From Bacteroidales bacterium (GTDB lineage Bacteria; Bacteroidota; Bacteroidia; Bacteroidales; VadinHA17), in assembly GCA_017999895.1 (NCBI GenBank), contig JAGNKY010000013.1:1-64000 (forward strand): 64,000 nt of DNA. Direction: 5' to 3'. A program made the position numbers and the translations under genes. Below are positions 17,183-26,525 of the stretch, piece by piece. The notes beneath the pieces were generated by a model that made no database searches, was not told the DNA's origin, and saw nothing but the letters and a program-made list of their open reading frames with translations. Within the stretch, counting starts at the first letter, position 1. Each line of letters starts with the position of its first letter.

Positions 17183-18304
17183 GAAATCGAAACCTGAAAT
17201 ATATGCAGGGCATTCATAAAAGGGATCTTTTTCTTTTTCCTGAAAGTTTCCGAAGCGTATATACATCAATACCGGTTTTGCATTTAGCATACGATTGAGA
17301 GCACCCATTTTAACTTCAGACCTGAGTTTATCATAAAGTTCACTTCTGTCATCAAGCCAGGCAAGTCCCGTATTGAATCCTTCTGTTGCACATGCTGACT
17401 CAAAGAGTTTTGACAGCATTTTCTCTTTACCTTTTTTACAATAAATCGCATCAAAAACCAGAAACCTGAATTCCCCCGGCTTAAACAATCTCCGAAAATA
17501 AGGAAGATGTGGCAGAATTTTCATAATAACCCAACCCCATATTCCAGGAATATTATGAATTTTATATACTGAGGGAATTGCACATACACCTCCGATTATT
17601 TCTCCATTTTCTTTCAGAACATAATATTTGTTATTATAAAAAGCATAATCGGTAGTGAACAGAGAATAATTTCGGTAATATTCATTCAATAGTTCAGTCA
17701 TCAAAGATCTTTCTTCATTTGTAAGAAGAGAAACTTCAGGATGAAATAAAGGTGAAAAACGGCTGAAAGCAACTGTGAGAAATGATCTCACATGTTCATA
17801 CCCGGCCTGATGTACCAGGTTTTTCGATCTTTCGTTCATACTTCCAATAAATGCATACATAATATACCGCTCTCCTTCATGGAAATCTTTAATATCAAAT
17901 AACTCCGGTTTGTTTAAAATTTCAAGAACCTTATGTTTGAAGGAATCTTCTTTCCTTGCTTCTGCCTGCTGTCTTTTCTCTCCTGGGGATAGCAGGTTCG
18001 TTTGATAAAAGGATTGAAATGTAAGATATCTGAAATAAAAAGAAGAGACACGTAAAGCACCCTGACCTGTGATTCTAAAACACGTCCCGACTGTTCCAGC
18101 GAACTGGCCTTTTTTATAAAGTGAAATGAATCTTATCCTTTCTTTATACGCATTTATTCTTTCCTCTACATTCTGAATAGTATATCTCATCTCTCTTTCT
18201 GAACCTATAATAGTATGATTAAGAAGATAAATTATATCTTCGTTTGCGTAATCGGAAATCCTTATTTCAAGGTCATTATATCGTAAAATTGCCTTTTCGA
18301 ACAT
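17177..18304 (-). CDS. Putative tandem GNAT-fold acyltransferase-like protein
   Basis: 375 aa, no signal peptide. The sequence reads as two acetyltransferase-like halves. The first covers about residues 1-190, with FISLYKKGQFAGTVGTCFRI and an ERYIMYAFIGSMNERSKNLVHQAGYEHVRSF block that resembles the late GNAT region. The second covers about residues 200-345, with YYVLKENGEIIGGVCAIPS and EGFNTGLAWLDDRSELYDKL. I do not recognise a named family; GNAT similarity is by pattern only and could be wrong. The gene stands alone, convergent with the lipid kinase, with a 261-base AT-rich gap upstream that holds nothing identifiable. Confidence 0.5.
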   Translation of the reverse strand: MFEKAILRYNDLEIRISDYANEDIIYLLNHTIIGSEREMRYTIQNVEERINAYKERIRFISLYKKGQFAGTVGTCFRITGQGALRVSSFYFRYLTFQSFYQTNLLSPGEKRQQAEARKEDSFKHKVLEILNKPELFDIKDFHEGERYIMYAFIGSMNERSKNLVHQAGYEHVRSFLTVAFSRFSPLFHPEVSLLTNEERSLMTELLNEYYRNYSLFTTDYAFYNNKYYVLKENGEIIGGVCAIPSVYKIHNIPGIWGWVIMKILPHLPYFRRLFKPGEFRFLVFDAIYCKKGKEKMLSKLFESACATEGFNTGLAWLDDRSELYDKLRSEVKMGALNRMLNAKPVLMYIRFGNFQEKEKDPFYECPAYISGFDFS

Positions 18305-18565
18305 TATTTCATCTCTTTAAAAACTCTTCAATGACTGCCCTATATATAATTAACTTTATTCTTTTACCTTCATTTTCATAAAGACTTTAAATTTAACATT
18401 AGGAAATAAAACCATATTCAATTGTATCTCTTTTGAAAATAAAAAATCAAACCAGAAATATTGTTATGCATCAATAAAAATATTATCCGCGTTAAGCTGC
18501 GGGTTTTAAAAATGCAATTTACAAATATCAGATGATATTATAAAAATCCCGTAAAAAGTAGTCAT

Positions 18566-19249
18566 TTAAATTACAAAAGGAAGAAGAGCCTGAGCAATAA
18601 AAATATCTTCAGGATTTGTTATCTTTATATTTTCTCTATTCCCTTCCACAATATGAATTTTCTCTCCTGTTTTTTCAAGTACTGTCGCATCATCAAGAAA
18701 AGAGGGATCATAGTTCTGTTTATAAGCATTTTTTATAAGTCCTGCATCGAAGACCTGTGGTGTTTGCACCTGTTTCACATAATTTCTATTTACAGGTTCA
18801 GTTTTATCGTCTTTCACAAGTCGAACAGAATCGTTCACACTTATTACCGGAATTGCATTTCCGTATAATGCTGCAGCCTCAAAGCAACGACTGATAGTTT
18901 CTATGCTTACAAGCGGCCTTACACCGTCGTGAATAGCTACAAGTCCATTTTCGCTGACAAACTCCAGTCCATGCCTGACTGAAATAAACCTGTGACTTCC
19001 GCCTTTTACCAGTGTATGAGGTATATCGAATGAATATTTTTTCTGAAGATCGTACCAATATCTTAGCTGGTTTTCCGGGAGGACTGTAATTATCTCTATT
19101 GAACTATTAAACTTTCTGAATCTTTCAATTGTGCGCATCAATACCGGTTTCCCGGCAAGTTCGAGAAACTGTTTGGGGATATCCGTTCCCATCCGCTTCC
19201 CTGTTCCTCCGGCTACTATAACAACATACAAATTCATGTCTGAATTCAT
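18566..19249 (-). CDS. ispD: 2-C-methyl-D-erythritol 4-phosphate cytidylyltransferase
   Basis: 227 aa. It makes CDP-ME in the non-mevalonate isoprenoid pathway. The nucleotide-binding loop VIVAGGTGKRMGTDIPKQFLELAGKPVLMRTIERF, the middle VAIHDGVRPLV and the late VNRNYVKQVQTPQVFDA are all standard IspD. Two ATGs are possible (19249 and 19237); the second starts closer to the conserved strand. It lies downstream of a small membrane protein and a ROK kinase on the same strand, with 78 bases between it and the preceding gene. Confidence 0.94.
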   Translation of the reverse strand: MNSDMNLYVVIVAGGTGKRMGTDIPKQFLELAGKPVLMRTIERFRKFNSSIEIITVLPENQLRYWYDLQKKYSFDIPHTLVKGGSHRFISVRHGLEFVSENGLVAIHDGVRPLVSIETISRCFEAAALYGNAIPVISVNDSVRLVKDDKTEPVNRNYVKQVQTPQVFDAGLIKNAYKQNYDPSFLDDATVLEKTGEKIHIVEGNRENIKITNPEDIFIAQALLPFVI

Positions 19250-19327
19250 TGAAAAATTCTTTTCAATTTGTTAAAGGAATATTCTAAGCAGACTAATAAT
19301 TTATTCACAATTTAATTTTGAATAATA

Positions 19328-19714
19328 TCAGAAAATGTACATTATGAAAGTAGCACAAAGGCAAATAAGGTTTACTACTGTAAAGAAATAATTATATTGT
19401 TCCCTTTTTTTGCGGAACTGTTCCATTTTTCTTGCAAGGATACCGATCGTTGGAGCAAAAAGCACAATCAGAAAAGCAAAAAACTCAACGCCATAGAAGA
19501 CCTTATCGAGGCCTCCCTTTACAAATGCCGATAAATAAACAATTATCAGCAAAAAGAGCAAATAAAGAAGATAACTTACTTTTAACATCAATGTAGAAAC
19601 GGGTCGGCGTTTATGAAGGATATGTGGTTTAAGATAGGCATAAGCCAGTGAGAAAATCAGAATAATAAATACCGCACCGAGGATATAGTTAAGTACATCA
19701 GGAAAATTAGCCAT
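19328..19714 (-). CDS. Small multi-pass membrane protein of unknown function
   Basis: 128 aa with four predicted transmembrane segments (about residues 8-28, 45-65, 73-95 and 108-128) and a basic loop (ARKMEQFRKKREQ) before the last. No catalytic motif is visible and I assign no family. It starts 18 bases after the stop of the upstream ROK gene, so it is likely co-transcribed. Confidence 0.65.
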   Translation of the reverse strand: MANFPDVLNYILGAVFIILIFSLAYAYLKPHILHKRRPVSTLMLKVSYLLYLLFLLIIVYLSAFVKGGLDKVFYGVEFFAFLIVLFAPTIGILARKMEQFRKKREQYNYFFTVVNLICLCATFIMYIF

Positions 19715-19732
19715 TATATTTGATTTTGGAAT

Positions 19733-20707
19733 TCAGTCATTTTCGAGTTCCGACCATACGAGTGAACTTGCTCCAAGTACAGCAGCATTTTTTGCTTCAA
19801 TCTGTGAAGGAAGCAGTTTCACCTTGCCTCTATAAATATGGAGAAGATTTTCTTCCATATATTTTTTTGCCGGTCCAAAAATAAACTCCTTTGCCAATGC
19901 CAGACCGCCAAAAAGGAATATTGCTTCAGGGCCGGTATGTGCAACAAGGTCGGCAAGTTTTATTCCAAGGATTTTTCCGGTATATTCAAAAGCCCTTTTT
20001 GCGAGAGGGTCGCCGTTTACTGCTGCTTCATAAATTATTTTTGAATCGAGTTCTTCGAAACTCATTTTTCTAAGCACACTGGGTTCGAGGCTGTCGGCCA
20101 TTACTTTCAGTAGCGTTCTTTTAAGTCCGGTTGCGGAAACATACGTTTCGAGACATCCTTTTTTACCGCAGCCGCATTCCCGTTCCGAGAAACCGGGTTT
20201 AACCGTTGTATGCCCGAGTTCACCTGCAAATCCGTCATTACCGTAAATCAGTTTCCCGTTAGCAACAAAACCGCTTCCAAGGCCTGTACCAAGCGTTAAA
20301 ACTACAAAATCCTTCATTCCTTTTGCACCACCATAAATCATTTCACCTATTGCCGCAGCATTAGCATCATTTGTTATAATGACCGGAAGAGTAGTATATT
20401 TTTTAAAAAGTGCTACAAGAGGAGTAATGCCTTTCCACGGTAACCCTGCAGGATATTCTATTGTTCCCCTGTAAATATTACCCATTGGGGCGCCCATTCC
20501 GAATCCGGTAAGTTCGGCATCATATCCGGTTTTTCCGGTTAGAGACATTATATTATTATAAACGGTTTCAACGAATTTTTCGGCTAGGGGGTAATCAGTA
20601 GTTTTCAAACAACCTTCCGCAAGTACTTTACCGTCCCTGTCAACAAGTCCGAAAATAGTATTTGTACCTCCAATATCAATACCCGCTGCGACCTTAATGA
20701 CCGACAT
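19733..20707 (-). CDS. ROK family sugar kinase (glucokinase-like), copy 1
   Basis: 324 aa. The ATP-binding phosphate-1 block is AAGIDIGGTNTIFGLVDRDG; ITNDANAAAIGEMIYGGAKG, LTLGTGLGSGFVANGKLIYG and ELGHTTV follow. The ROK zinc motif is CGCGKKGCLETYVSATG. The family contains glucokinases, N-acetylmannosamine and other hexose kinases, and repressors. There is no N-terminal helix-turn-helix, so this is an enzyme. Fructo-, gluco- or manno-specificity is not resolved. A close paralogue lies immediately upstream (20814-21767), evidently a tandem duplication, 106 bases apart. Confidence 0.92.
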   Translation of the reverse strand: MSVIKVAAGIDIGGTNTIFGLVDRDGKVLAEGCLKTTDYPLAEKFVETVYNNIMSLTGKTGYDAELTGFGMGAPMGNIYRGTIEYPAGLPWKGITPLVALFKKYTTLPVIITNDANAAAIGEMIYGGAKGMKDFVVLTLGTGLGSGFVANGKLIYGNDGFAGELGHTTVKPGFSERECGCGKKGCLETYVSATGLKRTLLKVMADSLEPSVLRKMSFEELDSKIIYEAAVNGDPLAKRAFEYTGKILGIKLADLVAHTGPEAIFLFGGLALAKEFIFGPAKKYMEENLLHIYRGKVKLLPSQIEAKNAAVLGASSLVWSELEND

Positions 20708-20813
20708 CCGGAATAAAAAATTTATGATTTAACGTTAATAAAGAACTAAATAACTATAAATATTAATAGAAAAGAACAAATTTATGAAGTATGTTCGGTA
20801 ATCATAATAATTT

Positions 20814-21767
20814 TCAAGTAAGTTCATTCCATGCAAGAGCAGCCGCACCGAGCACTGCAGCGTTACTTTCCTTTATACCTGACGGGAGTACCTCAAATGT
20901 GCCTTTAAAGGTGGGCATTATATATTTATCAACATATTTCCTTACAGGAACGAACAACAAGTCGCCAGCATTGGCAAGTCCTCCGAAAAGGAAGATAGCC
21001 TGAGGGCTTGAGAAAACAACTGCGTTGGCAATACCATGAGCAAGTTTTTCTGCAGTGAAGTCAAAAGCCTTCAATGCAATAGGGTCGTTTTTGGCCGCAG
21101 CTTCCGATACCATTTTAGCTGTTAACTGTGATGGAGCAATGTTTCGTAATGAGCTCTCTTCCCTCATCTCAGTCATAAGATATAATGTTGTACGCACCAG
21201 ACCTGTAGCAGAAGCATAAGTTTCAAGACATCCGTTACAGCCGCAACCACATGCTCTTCCACCTGGTACAATAATTATATGTCCAAGCTCGCCGGCGAAT
21301 CCTGTATGCCCGTAAACAAGCTGTCCGTTAATTACAATGCCGCTTCCAAGGCCGGTTCCGAGTGTGAGCACAATAAAATCCTTCATACCTTTTGCAGCAC
21401 CAAATATCATTTCACCTACTGCAGCAGCATTAGCATCGTTTGTAAGAGCAACAGGCAGCGAAGTACCTGATTTAATCATTTCAGAGAGAGGAATAATACC
21501 TTTCCAGATGAGATTAGTTGCCCGTTCAACGGTACCTTTATAGTAATTCCCGTTTGGAGCTCCTATCCCCACCCCTTTTATCATGACGTTCCCTGCTTGC
21601 TTCTGCAATTCAAAAATTGCTTTTTCGATTGCACTTACAAAATCCTGCACATCAGTATATGATGCGGTTAAAAGATTTTTTTCAGCAGGAATGTTTCCAT
21701 CCCTGTCAACCAGACCAATTACAGTATTGGTTCCTCCTATGTCAATACCTGCAACAACTTCTTTCAT
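20814..21767 (-). CDS. ROK family sugar kinase (glucokinase-like), copy 2
   Basis: 317 aa, a tandem paralogue of the gene at 19733-20707 with the same motif order: VAGIDIGGTNTVIGLVDRDG, LTNDANAAAVGEMIFGAAKG, LTLGTGLGSGIVINGQLVYG, and the zinc motif CGCGCNGCLETYASATG. It also lacks a DNA-binding domain. The two copies differ mainly in the sugar-side loop (GAPMGNIYRGTIEYPAG against GAPNGNYYKGTVERATN), so they may have diverged in substrate. It is probably the first gene of the ROK-ROK-membrane protein-ispD run. Confidence 0.92.
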   Translation of the reverse strand: MKEVVAGIDIGGTNTVIGLVDRDGNIPAEKNLLTASYTDVQDFVSAIEKAIFELQKQAGNVMIKGVGIGAPNGNYYKGTVERATNLIWKGIIPLSEMIKSGTSLPVALTNDANAAAVGEMIFGAAKGMKDFIVLTLGTGLGSGIVINGQLVYGHTGFAGELGHIIIVPGGRACGCGCNGCLETYASATGLVRTTLYLMTEMREESSLRNIAPSQLTAKMVSEAAAKNDPIALKAFDFTAEKLAHGIANAVVFSSPQAIFLFGGLANAGDLLFVPVRKYVDKYIMPTFKGTFEVLPSGIKESNAAVLGAAALAWNELT

Positions 21768-21832
21768 AATATGGATTTGATTAAATTAATATAGCTTTAA
21801 AATAATTTGAATAGAATTTTTTCTATTTCGGA

Positions 21833-21840
21833 CAAAAATA
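21833..21840 (-). promoter_or_regulatory. Putative -7 element upstream of the ROK copy 2 gene
   Basis: Minus-strand TATTTTTG matches TAnnTTTG, 65 bases upstream of the start. The position would give a roughly 60-base leader. No -33 match. Confidence 0.3.
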
Positions 21841-21866
21841 AAATTATTTCCGGAACTTAATCATCT

Positions 21867-23651
21867 TTACCGCATTGTTTTTTTCTTTTTAAGATTTTCA
21901 CTTTTAACCCACATAGTTCCGACATCCCAGTCTTGTTCGATTATCCAGTTAATTTTAACATCTATTTCATCCAGATAATATGAAACCGGTTCAGGCTGGA
22001 TTTTCAGGTCATAATTTCCAGTAGTCCATTTATTATCACCATTCAGGTCATAAATAGCTTTAAGCCGGTACTTACCTCTTTCAAGTAGAGGGAAATCAAC
22101 GGTTCCATTTCCTGAAAGTTTTCTTTCATCGATCAATTTTTCATCATTATCGAGAAGCTTTATAACCATTTTACATGGAACATTCTTAACATGCACTATA
22201 AGTTGCCCAAATTCGTTTGTCGGCCTCACAGAAAAAACATATCCTGAAGAATCCGAAACGTCACCATACATAGTTCTGAATGCTCCACGGTCAGCGATAA
22301 GCATGTATCTGACGCCATCCTTTAACTTTGCTTCAAGATAATACCTCAGGGAAGATATGCTGTCGGTGTAGAGTAAAAAAGGAATTGGGCTCCTTTTTTC
22401 TTCCTGAAGCTGATAAAGCTTTATCTTTGATGTATCGGGGTTTGCGAACGGCAACGGAGAAGTAAATATTATTTTCTGGTTGGGTTTTATTATCCCGCCT
22501 GTAATATTTACAGCAGGCTTATAGACCCTGGGTTTCTCTTTTCCTCTTGTTGCCTGCTTCTGCATAAAATACCTCATTATAATAGTATCAGTACGGCTTA
22601 TAACCTTGCCGCTCGAGTCAGTAAACGGATACTTAATGATTGTTTTAATTTCGGGTTGCGACCAGATGAGGCTATCGAGCAACCAAACCGTCATGGTGTC
22701 CCTTTCTTTATTTCTTTCAACTAAATAACTATTCTGTTCAAAGCCTTCCAGGTCAAAACTAAATGAATCGGGCGGTAGAGAGAGTGCATAAGTAAGCTGA
22801 TATGGCATATTCCGAGATGAAGATGAGAGGTAGTACCTGTTTATAGAAGCTTTGAAAAGAAATAATCTGTTGTCGATTCTCCTCTGGATTTTCTTTATTG
22901 CAGTATCTCTTTGCTGCACATTTAACAAACTGTCTTCCAGTTTGCTTATGTAATTATTTATTGGATTAATATTAAGAATTGAATCCGAAAATGCAAACAT
23001 CTCATCTTGTAAATCATATTTTTTATTGTTATTGTTATCAACAAGCCCATAAAGTTTGTACATGCCGGTTTTTATATTGTCTATTCTGAAATAACCTTCA
23101 GGGTCAGCAATAATTACATAATCCGGGAGGTTTTTTCGTGGAGCAGTATCGGCAAGACAGCTATGAAGCATTACAAGCACATTTTCAGCAGGATTAAGGT
23201 CTTCAGCCTGCAAAACATTTCCGATTATTGAAAGCGAATCGAGTTTACTCCCTGTTGAAAAAACAAACTGATAGTTCACAAGAGGATTACCCTCGTTCAA
23301 ATCTTTTATTGCATCCTGAAAATATAACGTATATGTTGTGCTGTCTTTCAAATTTTCGCGAAATTCTATTTTAATTGTTTTCCCTTTCACCGTTATGTTT
23401 GGTTTTTGTTCCATTGGAGGTGAAATCATAAATTTCTCATTCAATTTATCAAGTACTATATATTCATTGAAAGTAATTGTAATAGTGTTGCCTTTAAATA
23501 ATACAGCACCTGAAGGAGGAATGCTTTTAATAATCACCGGAGGCTCGGTGTCCTTAGGTCCGCCACTTGGAGAAACAATTTTTGCGCAGGAAGCAGTAAA
23601 AATTATAACGGACACAATAAGAATCGTCTTCGTTTTAAGCCTTCTAATCAT
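21867..23651 (-). CDS. Ig-like (Big_5) domain lipoprotein
   Basis: 594 aa. The N-terminus has a lipoprotein signal (IFTASCAKIVSPSGGPKDTEPP), where the SPSGGPKD start is typical of a Bacteroidota lipoprotein family. An Ig-like Big_5 domain follows at about residues 35-130 (PPVIIKSIPPSGA, ITITFNEYIVLDKL, STTYTLYFQDAIKDLNEGNP). Next is a SdrD/CNA-B-like beta domain (PEGYFRIDNIKTGMYKLYGLVDNNNNKKYD). The C-terminal 250 residues are beta-rich with another KYRLKAIYDLNGDNKW block. It should sit lipid-anchored in the envelope. The function is unknown; the calcium-like DNNNNKKYD and DLNGDNKW loops suggest metal-stabilised folds. Confidence 0.82.
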   Translation of the reverse strand: MIRRLKTKTILIVSVIIFTASCAKIVSPSGGPKDTEPPVIIKSIPPSGAVLFKGNTITITFNEYIVLDKLNEKFMISPPMEQKPNITVKGKTIKIEFRENLKDSTTYTLYFQDAIKDLNEGNPLVNYQFVFSTGSKLDSLSIIGNVLQAEDLNPAENVLVMLHSCLADTAPRKNLPDYVIIADPEGYFRIDNIKTGMYKLYGLVDNNNNKKYDLQDEMFAFSDSILNINPINNYISKLEDSLLNVQQRDTAIKKIQRRIDNRLFLFKASINRYYLSSSSRNMPYQLTYALSLPPDSFSFDLEGFEQNSYLVERNKERDTMTVWLLDSLIWSQPEIKTIIKYPFTDSSGKVISRTDTIIMRYFMQKQATRGKEKPRVYKPAVNITGGIIKPNQKIIFTSPLPFANPDTSKIKLYQLQEEKRSPIPFLLYTDSISSLRYYLEAKLKDGVRYMLIADRGAFRTMYGDVSDSSGYVFSVRPTNEFGQLIVHVKNVPCKMVIKLLDNDEKLIDERKLSGNGTVDFPLLERGKYRLKAIYDLNGDNKWTTGNYDLKIQPEPVSYYLDEIDVKINWIIEQDWDVGTMWVKSENLKKKKTMR

Positions 23652-23672
23652 TAACTGAATTGTAATCTGTTA

Positions 23673-23680
23673 CAAACATA
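23673..23680 (-). promoter_or_regulatory. Putative -7 element for the Ig-like lipoprotein gene
   Basis: Minus-strand TATGTTTG matches TAnnTTTG, 21 bases upstream of the ATG at 23651. Confidence 0.4.
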
Positions 23681-23745
23681 CATCATTTTTATAGATGATG
23701 ACGTTGGTTACACTTCCATTATACAATATGAATTAACTGAATATA

Positions 23746-23779
23746 TTGACAAGCTCTAAATAAATAATTCCTACCTTTG
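23746..23779 (+). promoter_or_regulatory. lgt promoter (TTG-N23-TACCTTTG)
   Basis: TTG at 23746-23748, a 23-base spacer, then TACCTTTG at 23772-23779. The ATG at 23801 lies 21 bases downstream. The TTG inside the -7 element is also the upstream in-frame TTG codon, which argues that the true start is the ATG. Confidence 0.6.
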
Positions 23780-23800
23780 GACGCATTAAAAATAAATTTT

Positions 23801-24613
23801 ATGTTCTGGCAAATTATCGTCTGGAATCCTAACCCTGAAATATTCAGAATCGGTTCATTCGCAATAAGGTGGTATGGCCTTCTTTTTGCTTCGGCATTTC
23901 TTTTTGGGTATATCATAATGAAAAAGATTTTTGCCAATGAAGGTAAAAGTGATATTGTTCTCGACCGCCTGACAGTATATATTGTTATTGGCACAGTTGT
24001 CGGTGCAAGGCTTGGACATTGTTTATTCTATGAGCCTTCCTATTATCTCAGCCATCCGGTTGAAATATTTAAAATATGGCATGGCGGACTTGCAAGTCAT
24101 GGTGGAGCAATAGGTATCCTTTTAGCATTATGGCTTTTTGATCGGAAAGAAAAATTAGGATACGTTTGGACTCTCGACAGATTGGCAATAGTCGCTGCAC
24201 TGGGTGGATCTCTTATAAGGATTGGTAATCTGATGAACTCTGAAATATATGGAGTCGAAACAAACCTGCCATGGGGCTTTGTTTTTCTGCGAAATAACGA
24301 AACAGTTCCAAAACATCCAACGCAATTGTATGAAGCATTTGCATATCTGATTATTTTCTTTTTACTCTACAGGATGTACTGGAAAAAAAAGGGAAATGTT
24401 TACCAGGGCCTTCTGATAAGTATATTTCTGATACTTGTTTTCACAGCAAGATTTTTGATTGAATTTATAAAAGAACCTCAGGTTCAGTTTGAAGCGTCAA
24501 TGCCACTGAATATGGGCCAGCTTCTCAGTATTCCATTCATTATTGCCGGTATTGTCGGGCTTATATTAAGTTTGAAAACTAAAAAGACCGGGCTTGCAAA
24601 AAAAAGAAAATAA
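23801..24613 (+). CDS. lgt: Prolipoprotein diacylglyceryl transferase
   Basis: 270 aa from the ATG at 23801; the in-frame TTG at 23777 lies in the promoter -7 box and is rejected. Lgt moves a diacylglyceryl group onto the lipobox cysteine of prolipoproteins in the inner membrane. Visible marks: IRWYGLLFASAFLFGY, the GLASHGGAIG motif with the essential His, GNLMNSEIYG, and KHPTQLYEAFAYL. About seven transmembrane segments are predicted. Its clients include the many lipobox proteins in this window. It converges with the TetR gene, 3 bases between stops. Confidence 0.96.
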   Translation: MFWQIIVWNPNPEIFRIGSFAIRWYGLLFASAFLFGYIIMKKIFANEGKSDIVLDRLTVYIVIGTVVGARLGHCLFYEPSYYLSHPVEIFKIWHGGLASHGGAIGILLALWLFDRKEKLGYVWTLDRLAIVAALGGSLIRIGNLMNSEIYGVETNLPWGFVFLRNNETVPKHPTQLYEAFAYLIIFFLLYRMYWKKKGNVYQGLLISIFLILVFTARFLIEFIKEPQVQFEASMPLNMGQLLSIPFIIAGIVGLILSLKTKKTGLAKKRK

Positions 24614-24616
24614 CTT

Positions 24617-25201
24617 CTACGGATTTCTTAAAATTCCATGGAATAGAATATTCATCAATGCATTTACACGATGTTCGATATCAACTTCCCTTTTTTCCCA
24701 GAAAAGCGGAACCTCAAGTCCTTTAAGTGCTGTCTGCACTGCCATTGCAGTGTACTCACTTTCATCTACTTTGAAAACATTCTTTTTTTTACCATCATAT
24801 ATTATAAGTCGTAAAATAGCAAGCTCTTCCAGGTCATATTTCGACCTTATTTTTTCAATGAATTCGAAATGGTCGAGGTTTTTATCGAAAATCGCATTGT
24901 AATAATTAGAGAGTTTTTCGAACGTTTTCATCCGGACATTTATGTATTTTTCCATTTTCACGATCGGCGAATCAACTGATTTTATAGCCTTAGTAAGCTC
25001 ATTTCTAAGCATATTGGCTTCATATCTTACAACTGCTTCAAATATCTCTTCTTTACTGTTAAAGTAGTAATAAATTGAACTTTTACCAATTTTTAAAGCC
25101 CTGGCTATCTCTTCCATTGTTGTCTTATGGAAACCAAAACGTCCAAATATATGTCGTGAAGTAATAACTATTTTTTTTCTATATTCTTCTTTATTAACCA
25201 T
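24617..25201 (-). CDS. TetR/AcrR family transcriptional regulator
   Basis: 194 aa from the ATG at 25201 (a TTG four codons upstream is less likely). The N-terminal helix-turn-helix is standard TetR: IFGRFGFHKTTMEEIARALKIGKSSIYYYFNSKEEIFEAVV. The ligand-binding half is helical with no clear family mark. The gene is divergent from mtnA with a 214-base intergenic region, so regulation of the mtnA operon is possible but not shown. No palindromic operator stood out there. Confidence 0.9.
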   Translation of the reverse strand: MVNKEEYRKKIVITSRHIFGRFGFHKTTMEEIARALKIGKSSIYYYFNSKEEIFEAVVRYEANMLRNELTKAIKSVDSPIVKMEKYINVRMKTFEKLSNYYNAIFDKNLDHFEFIEKIRSKYDLEELAILRLIIYDGKKKNVFKVDESEYTAMAVQTALKGLEVPLFWEKREVDIEHRVNALMNILFHGILRNP

Positions 25202-25237
25202 ATACGACGACAATCTATATTACGAACAACTACCATA

Positions 25238-25245
25238 CAAATATA
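25238..25245 (-). promoter_or_regulatory. Putative -7 element for the TetR gene
   Basis: Minus-strand TATATTTG matches TAnnTTTG, 36 bases upstream of the ATG at 25201. No -33 match. Confidence 0.35.
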
Positions 25246-25369
25246 AAACTTTAATACAGGCATATCTTATTTTTAGAATATTCAGGTTTAATATTCTAAT
25301 TGCTTCATAAAATCCGCATTAGTGAGAAAGTTATAACCACTCTTAAAATAAAATTTAATCAATATTTTT

Positions 25370-25377
25370 TACATTTG
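25370..25377 (+). promoter_or_regulatory. Putative -7 element for the mtnA operon
   Basis: TACATTTG matches TAnnTTTG. The ATG is 38 bases on. Between them a small hairpin TTCCC (25389-25393) / GGGAA (25407-25411) with a 13-base loop ends 4 bases before the start codon and could hinder initiation. The leader is too short for a known SAM riboswitch. Confidence 0.42.
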
Positions 25378-25415
25378 CAGATTAATTTTTCCCCTGAGCG
25401 TTAAAAGGGAATTAC

Positions 25416-26525
25416 ATGAAGATTAACGGCAAAAATTACCGAAGTATCTGGATAGATGATAATAAACCTGATGCAGTAAATATAATAGATCAGACAAAAC
25501 TTCCGTTTTCATTTGAAATCAAAGTATTAAAGTCGGTTGAAGATGTTTATGAGGCAATTTCCGACATGTCAGTGAGGGGTGCTCCGGCCATAGGTGCTGC
25601 AGGAGCATGGGGTATGTATCTTTCGACTCTTGAAATTACCCGCCATACACAAATAAGTGACCATCTTCACAATGCTGCAGGATATCTTTCATCATGCCGG
25701 CCAACAGCCGTAAACCTTTCCTGGGCTGTCGCGCGGATGCTGAACGCTCTTTCCGGATTGGAATCAAAAGAAAAACTGATCGCAACAGCTTTCAAAACTG
25801 CATCTGAAATAACAGAAAACATTATAGACAACTGCAAAAACATAGGTAATCACGGCCTTGAAATATTGCGACAGATAAGTATTTCAAAGAATGGAGCTCC
25901 TGTTTATATTTTAACGCATTGTAATGCCGGATGGCTTGCATGTGTTGACTATGGAACTGCAACAGCCCCAATTTATTTTGCCAGAGACGAAGGAATTCAG
26001 GTGCATGTATGGGTTGATGAAACACGCCCAAGAAATCAGGGCGCACGACTAACCTGTTTTGAGCTTGAGCATGAAAGTGTACCTCATACACTTATAACCG
26101 ATAATGCGGGAGGCTACCTGATGCAGAAAAAAATGGTTGATCTGGTTATTACAGGAAGCGACAGAGTGACAGGTCGCGGCGATACTGCAAATAAAACAGG
26201 GACATACTTAAAAGCACTTGCTGCAAAGGATAATAATGTTCCTTTTTATGTAGCTCTTCCCTCCTCTTCCTTTGACCTGAATATTTCCGACGGACTCAAA
26301 GAAATTCAGATTGAGGAAAGAGACCCTGAAGAGGTGACTGTGATGGAAGGCTTTGCAGATGGAAAAATTTCAAAATTCAGAATATGCGGCAATAATACTG
26401 TAGCTTTAAATCATGCTTTTGATATCACACCTGCAAGGCTGATTACAGCATTTATTACTGAAAAAGGAATTGTCAAACCTGATGAAAAGAGCATTTTAAA
26501 AATGTTCAAATTAAACCATAAATAA
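25416..26525 (+). CDS. mtnA: S-methyl-5-thioribose-1-phosphate isomerase
   Basis: 369 aa. It converts 5-methylthioribose 1-phosphate to 5-methylthioribulose 1-phosphate in 5'-methylthioadenosine salvage. Family marks: SVRGAPAIGAAGAWGM, the catalytic Cys169 in ILTHCNAG and the catalytic Asp249 in ITGSDRVTGRGDTANKTGT. This separates it from eIF2B-type regulators, which lack both residues. It is the first gene of a three-gene operon: the aldolase ATG follows its stop with no gap, and mtnP follows that by 2 bases. Confidence 0.93.
   Translation: MKINGKNYRSIWIDDNKPDAVNIIDQTKLPFSFEIKVLKSVEDVYEAISDMSVRGAPAIGAAGAWGMYLSTLEITRHTQISDHLHNAAGYLSSCRPTAVNLSWAVARMLNALSGLESKEKLIATAFKTASEITENIIDNCKNIGNHGLEILRQISISKNGAPVYILTHCNAGWLACVDYGTATAPIYFARDEGIQVHVWVDETRPRNQGARLTCFELEHESVPHTLITDNAGGYLMQKKMVDLVITGSDRVTGRGDTANKTGTYLKALAAKDNNVPFYVALPSSSFDLNISDGLKEIQIEERDPEEVTVMEGFADGKISKFRICGNNTVALNHAFDITPARLITAFITEKGIVKPDEKSILKMFKLNHK

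Noticed and set aside
25378..25415. SAM riboswitch in front of mtnA
   Set aside because: The leader after the -7 element is under 40 bases, holding one 5-bp hairpin; no known SAM aptamer fits.
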